Shown here: positions 35,754-47,642 of the stretch, one piece after another | How the letters are laid out: the number at the start of each line of letters is the position of its first letter | Position numbering within the stretch: the first letter of the stretch is position 1 | Assembly: GCF_019237615.1 (NCBI RefSeq) | Contig: NZ_JAFAGT010000044.1 | Coordinates: 1-56,647, forward strand | Source: Roseateles sp. | GTDB taxonomy: Bacteria; Pseudomonadota; Gammaproteobacteria; Burkholderiales; Burkholderiaceae_C | Direction of reading: 5' to 3' | Length of the DNA stretch: 56,647 nucleotides | Notes under the pieces: model-generated | Told to the model about the DNA's origin: nothing | What the model saw: only the letters and a program-made list of their open reading frames with translations | Databases searched by the model: none | Program-made: the position numbers and the translations under genes

Positions 35754-37117
35754 GAGGCCGCGCGGGCCAGGTCAGCAGCCCCCAGTTTGACCGTCAACCG
35801 GCTGCCCAGGCCTGGCGACGTCACCAGCCCCAGCCTGGCGCCCAGGGCAGCCGCGCGCTCGCGCATGCTGCGCAGGCCCAGTCCCTGGTCGGCCACGGCC
35901 TGGGCCGCGTCGGCGTCGAAGCCCTGGCCGTCGTCGTGGATCTCCAGGGCCAGTCCGCCGTCACGCCCGAAGTGCAGCATCACGCCCACCCGCGTCGCAC
36001 GGGCATGGCGGGCCGCGTTGTTCAGCGCCTCCTGCGCGATGCGGAACAGCGCCGTGTTCACCACCTCTGGCAACTCGACCTCCTCGCCCTCCACGCTGGC
36101 CTGGAAATGCGTGCCGCCGGCGGCGTCGAACTCCGCCGCCAGATGCTGCAGCGCCGCTGGCAGGCCCAGTGTGTCCAGCAACGCGGGCCGCAGCGCGTGG
36201 GACAGATGCCGCACCTCCGAGAGCGTACTGTTCAGCCGCGTCAGCGCCAGCGCCTGCAGACGCGCGGCCGAGGCGGGCTCGGACTGGGCTGACTCGATCA
36301 GCAGCTTGGTCGCCACCAGCGCCTGGCTGACGCCGTCGTGCAGTTCGCGCGCCAGCCGCGCGCGCTCGTCCTCCTGGCTCTGCACGACCTCGCGCGCCAG
36401 CGCGCGCAGCTTGGCCTCGGCGCTGCGGTGCTCGCTGAGGTTGAGCGCCAGCGCGCCGGCACTGATGAGGGCCACGCCGAAGATGGCGACGGCGCCCACC
36501 CACAGCATGGTGGCCGTGATGTTCTGGCGCGCGCCGCGCTCCAGCTCCGCCATCGTCGCCTCGATGCCGTCCAGGTAGAGGCCCGTGCCCAGCATCCAGT
36601 CCCATTCCGGCACCGCGACGACATAGCCCAGCTTGGGCGCCAGCAGGTTGCTGGACGGCTTGCGCCACAGGTAGTCCACATAGCCACCGCCGGCCTTGGC
36701 CTGGTGGATCAGCTGCTGGATGGTCGGCCGGCCGCGTGGGTCGTGCAGTTCCCAGAGCTCCTGGCCGACCAGCTCAGGCTGGCGTGAGTGCATCAGCACG
36801 CGGCCGCTCAGCGAGTAGACGAAGAAATAGCCGTCGCGGCCGTAGTCCAGCGAGGACAGGATGGCCAGCGCCCGCTCCCGCCCGCCCGGCTGGCCGAGCA
36901 ACGGCTTGATGGTGCTGACGGCGAGGTCCACGTAATGCTTGAGCTCGGTACGCCGCGCATCCATATAGCTGGCCCGCACCAGCGCGTGCTCGCGCGTGGC
37001 CAGCGCGCTCTCCTGCTGGCGCACGGCCAGCGCGATCAGCGCCAGCGAGGCCAGCAGGGGCAGCAGCGCCAGCAGGAAGAGGCGGCCCCGCAGGGACAGG
37101 GCGGCCCAGCCCTTCAT
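35750..37117 (-). CDS. Cache-domain sensor histidine kinase (NarX-type HisKA_3)
   Basis: 455 residues. TM1 at about 12-32, an extracytoplasmic single-Cache domain at about 40-190 with YGRDGYFFVYSLSGRVLMHS and YVDYLWRKPSS, and TM2 at about 203-226. Then HisKA_3 with ARLARELHDGVSQ (His260), and the ATPase end with DDGQGFDADAAQ and GLGLRSMRERAAALGARLGL. Cache domains of this type often sense small carboxylates. Only one base separates its start from the tricorn protease stop, so three genes may be co-transcribed. Confidence 0.94.
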   Translation of the reverse strand: MKGWAALSLRGRLFLLALLPLLASLALIALAVRQQESALATREHALVRASYMDARRTELKHYVDLAVSTIKPLLGQPGGRERALAILSSLDYGRDGYFFVYSLSGRVLMHSRQPELVGQELWELHDPRGRPTIQQLIHQAKAGGGYVDYLWRKPSSNLLAPKLGYVVAVPEWDWMLGTGLYLDGIEATMAELERGARQNITATMLWVGAVAIFGVALISAGALALNLSEHRSAEAKLRALAREVVQSQEDERARLARELHDGVSQALVATKLLIESAQSEPASAARLQALALTRLNSTLSEVRHLSHALRPALLDTLGLPAALQHLAAEFDAAGGTHFQASVEGEEVELPEVVNTALFRIAQEALNNAARHARATRVGVMLHFGRDGGLALEIHDDGQGFDADAAQAVADQGLGLRSMRERAAALGARLGLVTSPGLGSRLTVKLGAADLARAAS

Positions 37118-37118
37118 G

Positions 37119-40442
<3,324 letters not shown>

Positions 40443-40455
40443 CGGGATCTCCGAC

Positions 40456-40476
40456 AGTCACGAAAAGCCCGTGACT
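40456..40476 (-). other. Hairpin between dedA and the tricorn gene
   Basis: AGTCACG and CGTGACT form a 7-bp stem with a seven-base loop in the 67-base gap. On the minus strand the loop is GGCTTTT. It could attenuate read-through from dedA or sit in the tricorn leader. Confidence 0.35.
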
Positions 40477-40509
40477 CTAGACCCTGGACGGGCCGGACCC
40501 GAAAGTCAG

Positions 40510-41157
40510 TCAGCCCGACTTGCGCGCCAGCCGTCCGCGCAGGCCACCGACGATGACGATGAGGCCGGGGATGAGGATCATGGCCCAGATGATCTTGTCC
40601 AGGTGGGCCTTGACCCAGGGCACGTTGCCGAACACATAGCCGACCAGCGTGATGCCGCACACCCACAGCGCGCCGCCAGTCACGTCGTAGAAGGTGAACT
40701 TGCGCCGCGTCATCTGCGCCACGCCGGCCACGAAGGGCGCGAAGGTGCGCAGGAATGGCATGAAGCGCGCCGCGACGATGGTGAAGCCGCCGTACTTCTC
40801 GTAGAAGGCATGGGCCTTGTCGAAGGCCGCCTTGTTGAAGAAGCGCGACTGCTCCCACTGGAACACGCGCGGCCCGAAGTAGCGGCCCAGGGTGTAGTTG
40901 CTCTGGTTGCCCAGGATGGCCGCCGCCGTCAGCAGCGCCATGGACAGGCCCAGGTCCATCAGCCCCACGCCGCACATCGCGCCGACCACGAACAGCAGAG
41001 AGTCGCCCGGCAGGAAGGGCATCACGACGACGCCGGTCTCCACGAAGATGATGAGGAACAGCAGGGCGTACACCCAGGTGCCGTAGGCCTGGACGAAATC
41101 GGCCAGGTGCCGATCCACGTGCAGGATGAAGTCGACGAGAAAGTGCAGCAGGTCCAT
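40510..41157 (-). CDS. DedA-family membrane protein
   Basis: 215 residues with about five hydrophobic segments. DedA marks are FVETGVVVMPFLPGDSLLFV (the E-x-G-x-x-x-P-x-P-G-E/D block), NYTLGRYFGPRVFQWE and FTIVAARFMPFLRTFAPFVAG (the R-F-x-P-x-R motif). DedA proteins are undecaprenyl- or phospholipid-flipping candidates needed for membrane homeostasis. Divergent from mutL across a 57-base palindromic promoter region. Confidence 0.93.
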   Translation of the reverse strand: MDLLHFLVDFILHVDRHLADFVQAYGTWVYALLFLIIFVETGVVVMPFLPGDSLLFVVGAMCGVGLMDLGLSMALLTAAAILGNQSNYTLGRYFGPRVFQWEQSRFFNKAAFDKAHAFYEKYGGFTIVAARFMPFLRTFAPFVAGVAQMTRRKFTFYDVTGGALWVCGITLVGYVFGNVPWVKAHLDKIIWAMILIPGLIVIVGGLRGRLARKSG

Positions 41158-41165
41158 GGCGCGGC

Positions 41166-41207
41166 ATTATCCCGACGCCTCGATGACGGTCGAGGGGCGT
41201 CGATAAT
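41166..41207. promoter_or_regulatory. Palindromic divergent promoter of dedA and mutL
   Basis: An imperfect palindrome has GATAAT at each end facing outwards: minus strand at 41171-41166, eight bases before the dedA ATG, and plus strand at 41202-41207, seven bases before the mutL ATG. Inner arms CGACGCC/GGCGTCG and TCGA/TCGA flank a short loop. Both genes would have leaderless or near-leaderless mRNAs, and a symmetric protein could block both promoters. Confidence 0.45.
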
Positions 41208-41214
41208 CCCGGGG

Positions 41215-43068
41215 ATGGATTCGCCGCTCCCTGAAGTCTCCGCGCCCCGCACCATCCGCGAACTGCCCGACGAGCTGATCAGCCAGATCGCCGCCGGTGA
41301 GGTCGTCGAGCGTCCGGCCTCGGTGGTGCGCGAGCTGGTTGACAACGCGCTGGATTCCGGCGCCCGCAACGTGCTCGTCAAGCTGATGGCTGGCGGCGTG
41401 CGCAGCATCGTCGTCGAGGATGACGGCTGCGGCATCCCGGCGGCCCAGCTGCCGCTGGCGCTCAAGCGCCATGCGACCAGCAAGATCGCGTCGCTCAACG
41501 AGCTGGAGTCGGTCGCGACCATGGGTTTCCGCGGCGAGGCGCTGGCGGCCATCGCGTCGGTATCGGAGATGTCCATCGCCAGCCGCACGGCCGACGCCTC
41601 CCATGCCCACCGCATCGACGCCCGCAGCGGCGAGCTCTGCGCCGCCGCCCGCTCGCGCGGCACCAGCGTCGAGGTGCGCGAGCTGTTCTTCTCGACGCCC
41701 GCGCGCCGCAAGTTCCTGAAGACCGACGCCACCGAGCTGGCCCATTGCGTGGAGGCGGTGCGCCGCCATGCGCTGGCGCGGCCGGACGTAGGCTTCGCCA
41801 TCTGGCACGAGGGCAAGCTGGTGGACCAGTGGCGCGCAGCCTCCAGCGAGCAGCGCATCGCCGACGTGCTGGGCGCCGACTTCAACGAGGACAGCCGCGC
41901 CTTCGAGCACAGCGCCGGCCCGCTGGCGCTGACCGGCCGCGCCGGCCTGCCCGAGGCCGCGCGCTCGCGGGCCGACCAGCAGTACGTCTGGGTCAACGGT
42001 CGCTACGTGCGCGACAAGCTCATCAGCCACGCCATCCGCTCGGCTTACGAGGACGTGCTGCACGGCCAGCGCCAGCCCAGCTACGTGCTGTTCATCGAGA
42101 TCGCGCCCGAGCTGGTGGACGTGAACGTGCACCCGACCAAGATCGAGGTGCGCTTCCGCGATGGCCGCGCCATCCACCAGAGCGTGCGCCGCGCCTTCAT
42201 CGACGCACTGGCCTCCTCGCGCAGTGCCGAGGCCGCGGGCGTCGAATCGGCCATGGCGCCGCTGGGCTTCGCGCCGACGGCCGCGGCCACGCTCTACGTC
42301 GCCGAGCCCCGGCAGGGTCACGCGGCCTATGTGCCGCCCGTGCCGCCTACGGCCGAGCAGGTGCGGCTGTCGCTGGAGCAGCACGAAGCGCTGTGGCGGC
42401 CCGCCGAGCCCACCGAATCCGCGCCACCCACCCCCATTCCGACCGCACCCGCCGTCACGCTGAAGCCGGTGCTGCCCGACCAGGACTGGCCACTGGGTCG
42501 CGCCATCGCGCAAATCCAGGGCGTCTACATCCTGGCCGAGAACCGCCAGGGCCTGGTCATCGTCGACATGCATGCCGCCCATGAGCGCGTCGTCTACGAA
42601 CGCCTCAAGGCCAGGCTGGGCGCGACGCAGATCGAGAGCCAGCCGCTGCTGATCCCGATCAGCTTTGCCGCCACGGCCGAGGAGGTCGCCGCGGCCGAGC
42701 AGCATGCGACGACACTGGCCCAGCTGGGACTGGACGTGGCGCCACTGTCCGTCCGCACCCTGGCCGTGCGCTCCCGCCCTGCCCTGCTGGCCGCGAGCGA
42801 CCTGGTCGCGCTGACCCGCGAGCTGCTGGCCGAGATGGCCCAGTTCGACGCCAGCTCGGTGCTGGAGCGCGCCCAGCACGAGATCCTCGCCACCATGGCC
42901 TGCCATGGCGCAGTGCGCGCGAATCGCCAGCTGACGCTGGACGAGATGAACGCGCTGCTGCGCGACATGGAAGCCACCGAACGCGCCGACCAATGCAACC
43001 ACGGCCGCCCGACCTGGCGCCAGCTCGACATGCGCGAGCTGGACGCCCTGTTCCTGCGCGGCCGCTGA
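41215..43068 (+). CDS. mutL: DNA mismatch repair protein MutL
   Basis: 617 residues. N-terminal GHKL ATPase: [56 protein letters not shown]. The C-terminal domain carries the endonuclease-type motif [12 protein letters not shown] (D-x-HA-x2-E-x4-E) plus [15 protein letters not shown] and CNHGRPTW, which are the companion metal-site motifs of MutL proteins that nick DNA themselves. That fits organisms without MutH. A Pro-rich linker joins the two halves. rluF and miaA follow directly, mutL-miaA being a widespread pair. Confidence 0.96.
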   Translation: MDSPLPEVSAPRTIRELPDELISQIAAGEVVERPASVVRELVDNALDSGARNVLVKLMAGGVRSIVVEDDGCGIPAAQLPLALKRHATSKIASLNELESVATMGFRGEALAAIASVSEMSIASRTADASHAHRIDARSGELCAAARSRGTSVEVRELFFSTPARRKFLKTDATELAHCVEAVRRHALARPDVGFAIWHEGKLVDQWRAASSEQRIADVLGADFNEDSRAFEHSAGPLALTGRAGLPEAARSRADQQYVWVNGRYVRDKLISHAIRSAYEDVLHGQRQPSYVLFIEIAPELVDVNVHPTKIEVRFRDGRAIHQSVRRAFIDALASSRSAEAAGVESAMAPLGFAPTAAATLYVAEPRQGHAAYVPPVPPTAEQVRLSLEQHEALWRPAEPTESAPPTPIPTAPAVTLKPVLPDQDWPLGRAIAQIQGVYILAENRQGLVIVDMHAAHERVVYERLKARLGATQIESQPLLIPISFAATAEEVAAAEQHATTLAQLGLDVAPLSVRTLAVRSRPALLAASDLVALTRELLAEMAQFDASSVLERAQHEILATMACHGAVRANRQLTLDEMNALLRDMEATERADQCNHGRPTWRQLDMRELDALFLRGR

Positions 43069-43079
43069 AAGAAGAAAAG

Positions 43080-44387
43080 ATGGCCACCATCACCCTCAAG
43101 GGCAAGCCCAAGCCCGCCGCCAAGACCCGCAATGCCGAGGGCGAGAAGCGCGCGCCGCTGCGCGGCAAGGGCGTCTCCAAGCCCCGCCCCACCTTGGCCA
43201 AGGCACAAGCCGAGAGGACCGAGCGCGAGGAGCGCTTCCAGAAGACTCAGCAGCAGCGCAACGAGCGGTCCGCGCCCCAGCGTGACGATCGGCGCGACGA
43301 GCGCCCGGCCCGGCCCAAGCCGGCCGGCTTCAAGCCCGAGCGGCCGCAGCCGCGCAGCGAACCCTTCCGCCGCGATGACCGGCCGCGCGACGAGCGGCAG
43401 GGTCGCCCCGGCCCCAGGCCCGGTGGTTTCAACCCGGACGGCCCGCCACAGCGCGCGCAACACGGCGACCCGAGTCGCCGTCACGAGCACCGCGATGAGC
43501 GCCCCGCCGGCGACCGCCCGCCCCGCATCGACCAGCGCCGCGCCTCCAACCGCGGCCCCGGCTTCGAGGCGCCGCCGCGGCCGCAGCAGCGCCGCAACCC
43601 GGCTCGCCAGGTCGATGCCGAGGACGGCGATCGCCTGTCCAAGCGCATGAGCGAGCTGAAGATGGCGTCGCGCCGCGAGGCCGACGAGTGGATCGCCGCC
43701 GGCTGGGTGCGGGTGAACGGCAAGGTCGCCGTGCTGGGTCAGCGCGTCGTCGGCGACGTCGAGATCACCATCGACCCCGCGGCCCGCCAGGCCCAATCCC
43801 AGCTCGTCACCGTGCTGCTGCACAAGCCCATCGGCTACGTGTCCGGCCAGGCCGAGGACGGTTACGAGCCGGCCGTGGTGCTGTTCCAGCAGGAGAACCG
43901 CTGGAAGGATGACCCCTCCGGCATCAAGCCCCATCCCAACCACCACCGTCACCTGGCGCCCGCCGGCCGGCTGGACATCGACTCCACCGGCCTGCTGGTG
44001 CTGACGCAGGACGGTCGCGTGGCCAAGGCGCTGATCGGCGACGATTCCGACATTGAGAAGGAGTACCTCGTCCGCGTCGAGTTCGTGGGTCACGAGGTGC
44101 CCGAGGGCACGCTGCCCAACGCGGCGCTGGCGCCCGAGCAACTGGCCCTGCTCAACCATGGCCTGGAGCTGGACGGCGAGCAACTGCAGCCCGCCAAGGT
44201 CAGCTGGCAGAACGAGCAGCAGCTGCGCTTTGTGCTGCGCGAGGGCAAGAAGCGCCAGATCCGCCGCATGTGCGAACTGGTCGGGCTGAAAGTCGTGGGT
44301 CTCAAGCGTGTGCGCATCGGCCGCATCCCGCTGGGTCATCTGCCGGTGGGCCAATGGCGCTACCTCGCCCCATGGGAACGCTTCTGA
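43080..44387 (+). CDS. rluF: RsuA/RluB/RluF-family 23S rRNA pseudouridine synthase with long disordered N-terminus
   Basis: 435 residues. Residues 1-185 are Arg/Pro/Asp/Glu-rich and predicted disordered. An S4 domain follows ([20 protein letters not shown]), then the catalytic domain with [20 protein letters not shown] (catalytic Asp in GRLD), KEYLVRVEF and [29 protein letters not shown] and the ending LPVGQWRYL resemble RluF (U2604) more than RluB, but the assignment is tentative. An AAGAAAAG ribosome site precedes the ATG twelve bases after mutL. The tail probably binds rRNA. Confidence 0.87.
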   Translation: MATITLKGKPKPAAKTRNAEGEKRAPLRGKGVSKPRPTLAKAQAERTEREERFQKTQQQRNERSAPQRDDRRDERPARPKPAGFKPERPQPRSEPFRRDDRPRDERQGRPGPRPGGFNPDGPPQRAQHGDPSRRHEHRDERPAGDRPPRIDQRRASNRGPGFEAPPRPQQRRNPARQVDAEDGDRLSKRMSELKMASRREADEWIAAGWVRVNGKVAVLGQRVVGDVEITIDPAARQAQSQLVTVLLHKPIGYVSGQAEDGYEPAVVLFQQENRWKDDPSGIKPHPNHHRHLAPAGRLDIDSTGLLVLTQDGRVAKALIGDDSDIEKEYLVRVEFVGHEVPEGTLPNAALAPEQLALLNHGLELDGEQLQPAKVSWQNEQQLRFVLREGKKRQIRRMCELVGLKVVGLKRVRIGRIPLGHLPVGQWRYLAPWERF

Positions 44388-45298
44388 CCCCCATCTGCCT
44401 GGCCGGCCCCACCGGCTGCGGCAAGACTGCGGCGGCGCTGGCAATCGCCGAGGTGCTGCCGGTGGAGATCATCAGCGTGGACTCGGCGCTGGTCTACCGC
44501 GGCATGGATATCGGCACCGCCAAGCCAACGACGCCTGAGCGGGCCGCCGTGCCGCACCACCTGATCGACATCCTCGACCCGCTGGAGAGCTACTCGGCTG
44601 CCGAGTTCGTGCGCGACGCCAGGCGCCTGGCGTCGGAGATCGCCGCGCGCGGCCGGCTGCCGCTGCTGGTGGGCGGCACCATGCTGTACTTCAAGGCGCT
44701 GTTTGACGGCCTCTCCACGCTGCCCCAGGCCGACGCGGAGCTGCGCGCCGCCATCGACGCCGAGGCTGCCGAGCGAGGCTGGCCGGCGCTGCATGCCGAA
44801 CTGGCAAGGCTTGACCCCGATACGGCCGAGCGCCTGGCGCCCAACGACAGCCAGCGCATCCAGCGCGCCCTCGAAGTCATACGCCTGACCGGCCAGCCGC
44901 TGAGCGCCCTGCATGCCGCGACGCGCGAGGAAGGCGTGGATTGGCCGCTGTTCTCGCTGGAACCCACCGACCGCGCCTGGCTGCACGAGCGGCTGGCACA
45001 GCGCTTCGACACGATGCTGGCCCAGGGTCTCATCGACGAGGTGAAGGCCTTGCGCGCCCGCGGAGACCTGAGCCTGGCCCTGCCGTCCATGCGCTGCGTC
45101 GGCTACCGCCAGGCCTGGGAGGCGCTGGATGCCGACGACTTCCATGACCTGCGTGAGCGCGGCATCGCCGCCACCCGCCAGCTCGCCAAGCGCCAGATCA
45201 CCTGGCTGCGCAGCATGCCGCGGCGCCGCGTCATCGCCTGCGATGGCCCCCAACCCATCCCCGAGCTGCTGGCCGGGCTGCATCGCCTGCTGGTCTGA
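44372..45298 (+). CDS. miaA: tRNA dimethylallyltransferase MiaA
   Basis: 308 residues. P-loop [20 protein letters not shown] at residues 10-29, [17 protein letters not shown] (substrate-binding block), [15 protein letters not shown] and [15 protein letters not shown], all MiaA marks. It adds a dimethylallyl group to A37 of tRNAs reading UNN codons. The ATG chosen overlaps the end of rluF by 16 bases; an in-frame ATG at 44354 would add six residues. Neither has a clear ribosome site. Confidence 0.95.
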   Translation: MGTLLTPICLAGPTGCGKTAAALAIAEVLPVEIISVDSALVYRGMDIGTAKPTTPERAAVPHHLIDILDPLESYSAAEFVRDARRLASEIAARGRLPLLVGGTMLYFKALFDGLSTLPQADAELRAAIDAEAAERGWPALHAELARLDPDTAERLAPNDSQRIQRALEVIRLTGQPLSALHAATREEGVDWPLFSLEPTDRAWLHERLAQRFDTMLAQGLIDEVKALRARGDLSLALPSMRCVGYRQAWEALDADDFHDLRERGIAATRQLAKRQITWLRSMPRRRVIACDGPQPIPELLAGLHRLLV

Positions 45299-45305
45299 GC
45301 CCTCT

Positions 45306-45334
45306 TGCGTCGCATCGAAAGCCTCGTTAAAGTG
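45306..45334 (+). promoter_or_regulatory. Predicted promoter of the SPFH operon
   Basis: TTGCGT (45306-45311) and TAAAGT (45329-45334) are 17 bases apart. Transcription would start near 45341, inside the palindrome described next, so occupancy of the palindrome should block the promoter. Confidence 0.5.
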
Positions 45335-45356
45335 ATATCACTTTGATTCACTTTTG
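45330..45356 (+). promoter_or_regulatory. Palindromic operator with an extra half-site before the SPFH gene
   Basis: AAAGTGATATCACTTT (45330-45345) is a perfect 16-bp palindrome that overlaps the -10 box. A third half-site TCACTTTT starts at 45349, ten bases after the second (TCACTTTGAT, TCACTTTTGA). One helical turn between half-sites is how ribbon-helix-helix dimers stack along DNA, and an RHH gene is third in this operon. Confidence 0.7.
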
Positions 45357-45370
45357 AGGCAAGCCACGTC

Positions 45371-46255
45371 ATGAGCACTCCCTCCCCGTCGCGTGAAACC
45401 AGCGTCAGCGAAAGCGCGGCCCGCAGCGTCAACGGCTATCCCATGGTGGCGCTTGGCCTGGCGCTGATCGCCATCGGCATCGGCCTCATGCGTGGTGCAC
45501 CGCTGCTGGGCGTGCCGCTGGTGCTGGCCGGCGTACTGACGCTGGCGGGCCTGTACATGCTCAATCCCAACCAGGCCGCCGCGCTGACGCTGTTCGGCGC
45601 CTACATCGGCAGCGACCGCGGCACCGGCCTGCGCTGGGCCAACCCGCTGGCAGTGAAGAAGCGCGTCTCCCTGCGCGACCGCAACCTCAACGCGCCAGTG
45701 CTCAAGGTCAACGACCAGCGCGGCAACCCCATAGAGATCAGCGCCGTCGTCGTCTGGCGGGTGCGCGACACCGTTCAGGCGCTGTTCCAGGTGGATGACT
45801 ACGAAGCCTATGTGCGCGTGCAGGCCGAGGCCGCCATCCGCCACCTGGCCACGTGCTATGCCTATGACGAGGCCGACGAGGTCGAGGCCGGCGCCGTGAC
45901 CCTGCGCGGCGGCCAGGACGTCGTCGCGCTGGCCCTGCGCGCCGAACTGCAGGCCCGCTTCGCAGATGCCGGCGTGGACGTGCTGGACGCCAAGATCAGC
46001 CACCTCGCCTACGCCCCCGAGATCGCGCAGGTCATGCTGCGCCGCCAGCAGGCCGAGGCCATCATCAGCGCACGCAGCAAGATCGTGCAGGGCGCGGTGG
46101 AGATGGTCGAGTCGGCGCTGAAGGGCCTGAGCGAGCGCCAGATCGTCGTGCTGGACGACGAACGCCGCGCCGCCATGGTCAGCAACCTGCTGGTCGTGCT
46201 GTGCTCCGACCGCGAGACCCAGCCGGTCGTCAACACCGGTTCGCTCTACACCTGA
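45371..46255 (+). CDS. SPFH/band-7 (stomatin-like) membrane protein
   Basis: 294 residues. Two hydrophobic segments near the N-terminus ([20 protein letters not shown] and [17 protein letters not shown]), then an SPFH domain: [60 protein letters not shown] and a coiled C-terminal region ending [22 protein letters not shown] proteins form ring-like membrane microdomain scaffolds. It is the first gene of an eight-gene run and has the palindromic operator in front, which suggests controlled expression under membrane stress. Confidence 0.9.
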   Translation: MSTPSPSRETSVSESAARSVNGYPMVALGLALIAIGIGLMRGAPLLGVPLVLAGVLTLAGLYMLNPNQAAALTLFGAYIGSDRGTGLRWANPLAVKKRVSLRDRNLNAPVLKVNDQRGNPIEISAVVVWRVRDTVQALFQVDDYEAYVRVQAEAAIRHLATCYAYDEADEVEAGAVTLRGGQDVVALALRAELQARFADAGVDVLDAKISHLAYAPEIAQVMLRRQQAEAIISARSKIVQGAVEMVESALKGLSERQIVVLDDERRAAMVSNLLVVLCSDRETQPVVNTGSLYT

Positions 46256-46264
46256 GGCAGCGCC

Positions 46265-46783
46265 GTGCAGAGCCACCTGTTCCGCCTCGCCTGGCCGCTC
46301 ACCGCGCTGTTCATGGCGGCCACGCTGCCCTGGCTCCCTGAACAGGTCGGCGACCCTGGCCAGGAGATGGGCCGGGGCGCCTACCTCGTCGCGATGCTGC
46401 TGGCGGTCGGGACGGGCGGCCTGTTCGGGCCCGGTTTCGTGACCTGGATGGGACGCAACGCACCGCAGCAGCTCAGCCTGCCCCATCGGGCCTACTGGCT
46501 GGCGCCGGAACGCCGCGAAGCCACGCTGGCCCGCCTGGCCGAGCACGTCAGCGCCCTGGGCCTGATGCAGATGCTGCTGCTTGCCGGCATCCACCTCCTG
46601 CTGCTGCTGCGCAGCAGCCCCGACTGGCCGCAGCCGCCGGGCGAAGCCTGGCAGCTCGGGGCCGCGGCGCTGGCCCTGTGGTTTGCCGCCTGGTGCTGGC
46701 AGATCTTTCGCCTGTTTCCGGCACCGCCCCCCGCCGAGATCGAGCCGCAGCGGCAGCCCAGGCGCCCCGACAAGCACAGCTGA
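46265..46783 (+). CDS. Four-helix inner-membrane protein of the SPFH operon
   Basis: 172 residues from a GTG nine bases after the SPFH stop. Hydrophobic segments lie at about 7-24, 42-60, 97-116 and 131-148, with short loops. The C-terminus is basic and Pro-rich. No family recognised. The stop TGA shares one base with the ATG of the next gene (TGATG). Position between the SPFH protein and the RHH regulator suggests it partners the SPFH protein. Confidence 0.8.
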   Translation: MQSHLFRLAWPLTALFMAATLPWLPEQVGDPGQEMGRGAYLVAMLLAVGTGGLFGPGFVTWMGRNAPQQLSLPHRAYWLAPERREATLARLAEHVSALGLMQMLLLAGIHLLLLLRSSPDWPQPPGEAWQLGAAALALWFAAWCWQIFRLFPAPPPAEIEPQRQPRRPDKHS

Positions 46784-46992
46784 TGGCCAGCCCCGACAAG
46801 AAATCCTTCCCGCTGCGCGTCGACCCCGCGCTGTGGGCCGAGGTCGAGCGGCTCGCCGCGGCCGAGCTGCGCAGCGCGAACGCCCAGGCCGAGCTGCTGC
46901 TGCGCGAGGCGCTGGGCCGGCGCGGCATCAAGCTCGCGCCGCCCCAGGGTCGGGCGGCGGCCGCACGCAAGGATCCAGAATCCAAGGCATGA
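46783..46992 (+). CDS. Ribbon-helix-helix (Arc-type) DNA-binding protein
   Basis: 69 residues. KSFPLRVDPALWAEVERLAA is the RHH beta-strand (FPLRVDP) and first helix; RSANAQAELLLREALGRRG is the second helix, with the N-A/S-x-E-L-L-L-R-E-A-L pattern of Arc-like repressors. The tail is basic and probably disordered. Overlaps its neighbours by one and four bases. It is the obvious candidate to bind the palindrome at 45330-45356 and control its own operon; this is inference. Confidence 0.88.
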   Translation: MASPDKKSFPLRVDPALWAEVERLAAAELRSANAQAELLLREALGRRGIKLAPPQGRAAAARKDPESKA

Positions 46993-47642
46993 ATCCTCTG
47001 AGTGCGAGCGGCCTGTCCAAGGCCTACGGCGACGTGGCCGTGTTCTCCGGCATCGACCTCGAACTCGCGCCGGGCGAGATCGTCGCGCTGCTGGGCGAGT
47101 CCGGCGCTGGCAAGTCCACGCTGCTGAACTGCCTGGCCGGGCTGGACGAGGCCGATACCGGCAGCATCACGCTGGACGGCCGCGACCTGCGCACGCTCGA
47201 CGACGAGGGCCGCTCGGCGCTGCGCCGCCGGGCGTTGGGCTTCGTCTTCCAGGCCTTCCACCTGCTGCCGCACCTCAATGTGGCTGACAACGTCGCGCTG
47301 CCGCTGCGCCTGCTGGGCCGCCGCGACGACGCCCGCGTCGCGCAGATGCTCGCGGCGGTGGAGCTCGCGCCACTGGCCGAGCGCATGCCGCGCCAGCTGT
47401 CCGGCGGCCAGTTGCAGCGCGTCGCCATCGCCCGCGCACTGGTGCACCGCCCCCGCCTCGTGCTCGCCGACGAGCCCACGGGCAACCTCGACGCCCGCCA
47501 TGCGGCCGAGGTGCTGGCGCTGCTGCGGCACTGCACGCTGGAGGCCGGAGCGGCCTGCCTGCTGGTGACGCATTCGGAACGCGCAGCCGACGCCGCGGAC
47601 CGGCGCCTGCGGCTGGACGGCCTCGGCCTGCACCAAGCATGA
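46989..47642 (+). CDS. ABC transporter ATPase, YbbA/LolD type
   Basis: 217 residues. Walker A GESGAGKST at about 36-44, Q-loop FVFQAFHLLPHLNVADNV, signature LSGGQLQRVAIARAL, Walker B PRLVLADEPTGNLD, H-loop LVTHSERAAD. This is the MacB/LolD/YbbA class that powers extraction of lipids or lipoproteins rather than pumping through a pore. It overlaps the permease start by four bases (ATGA). Confidence 0.94.
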   Translation: MNPLSASGLSKAYGDVAVFSGIDLELAPGEIVALLGESGAGKSTLLNCLAGLDEADTGSITLDGRDLRTLDDEGRSALRRRALGFVFQAFHLLPHLNVADNVALPLRLLGRRDDARVAQMLAAVELAPLAERMPRQLSGGQLQRVAIARALVHRPRLVLADEPTGNLDARHAAEVLALLRHCTLEAGAACLLVTHSERAADAADRRLRLDGLGLHQA

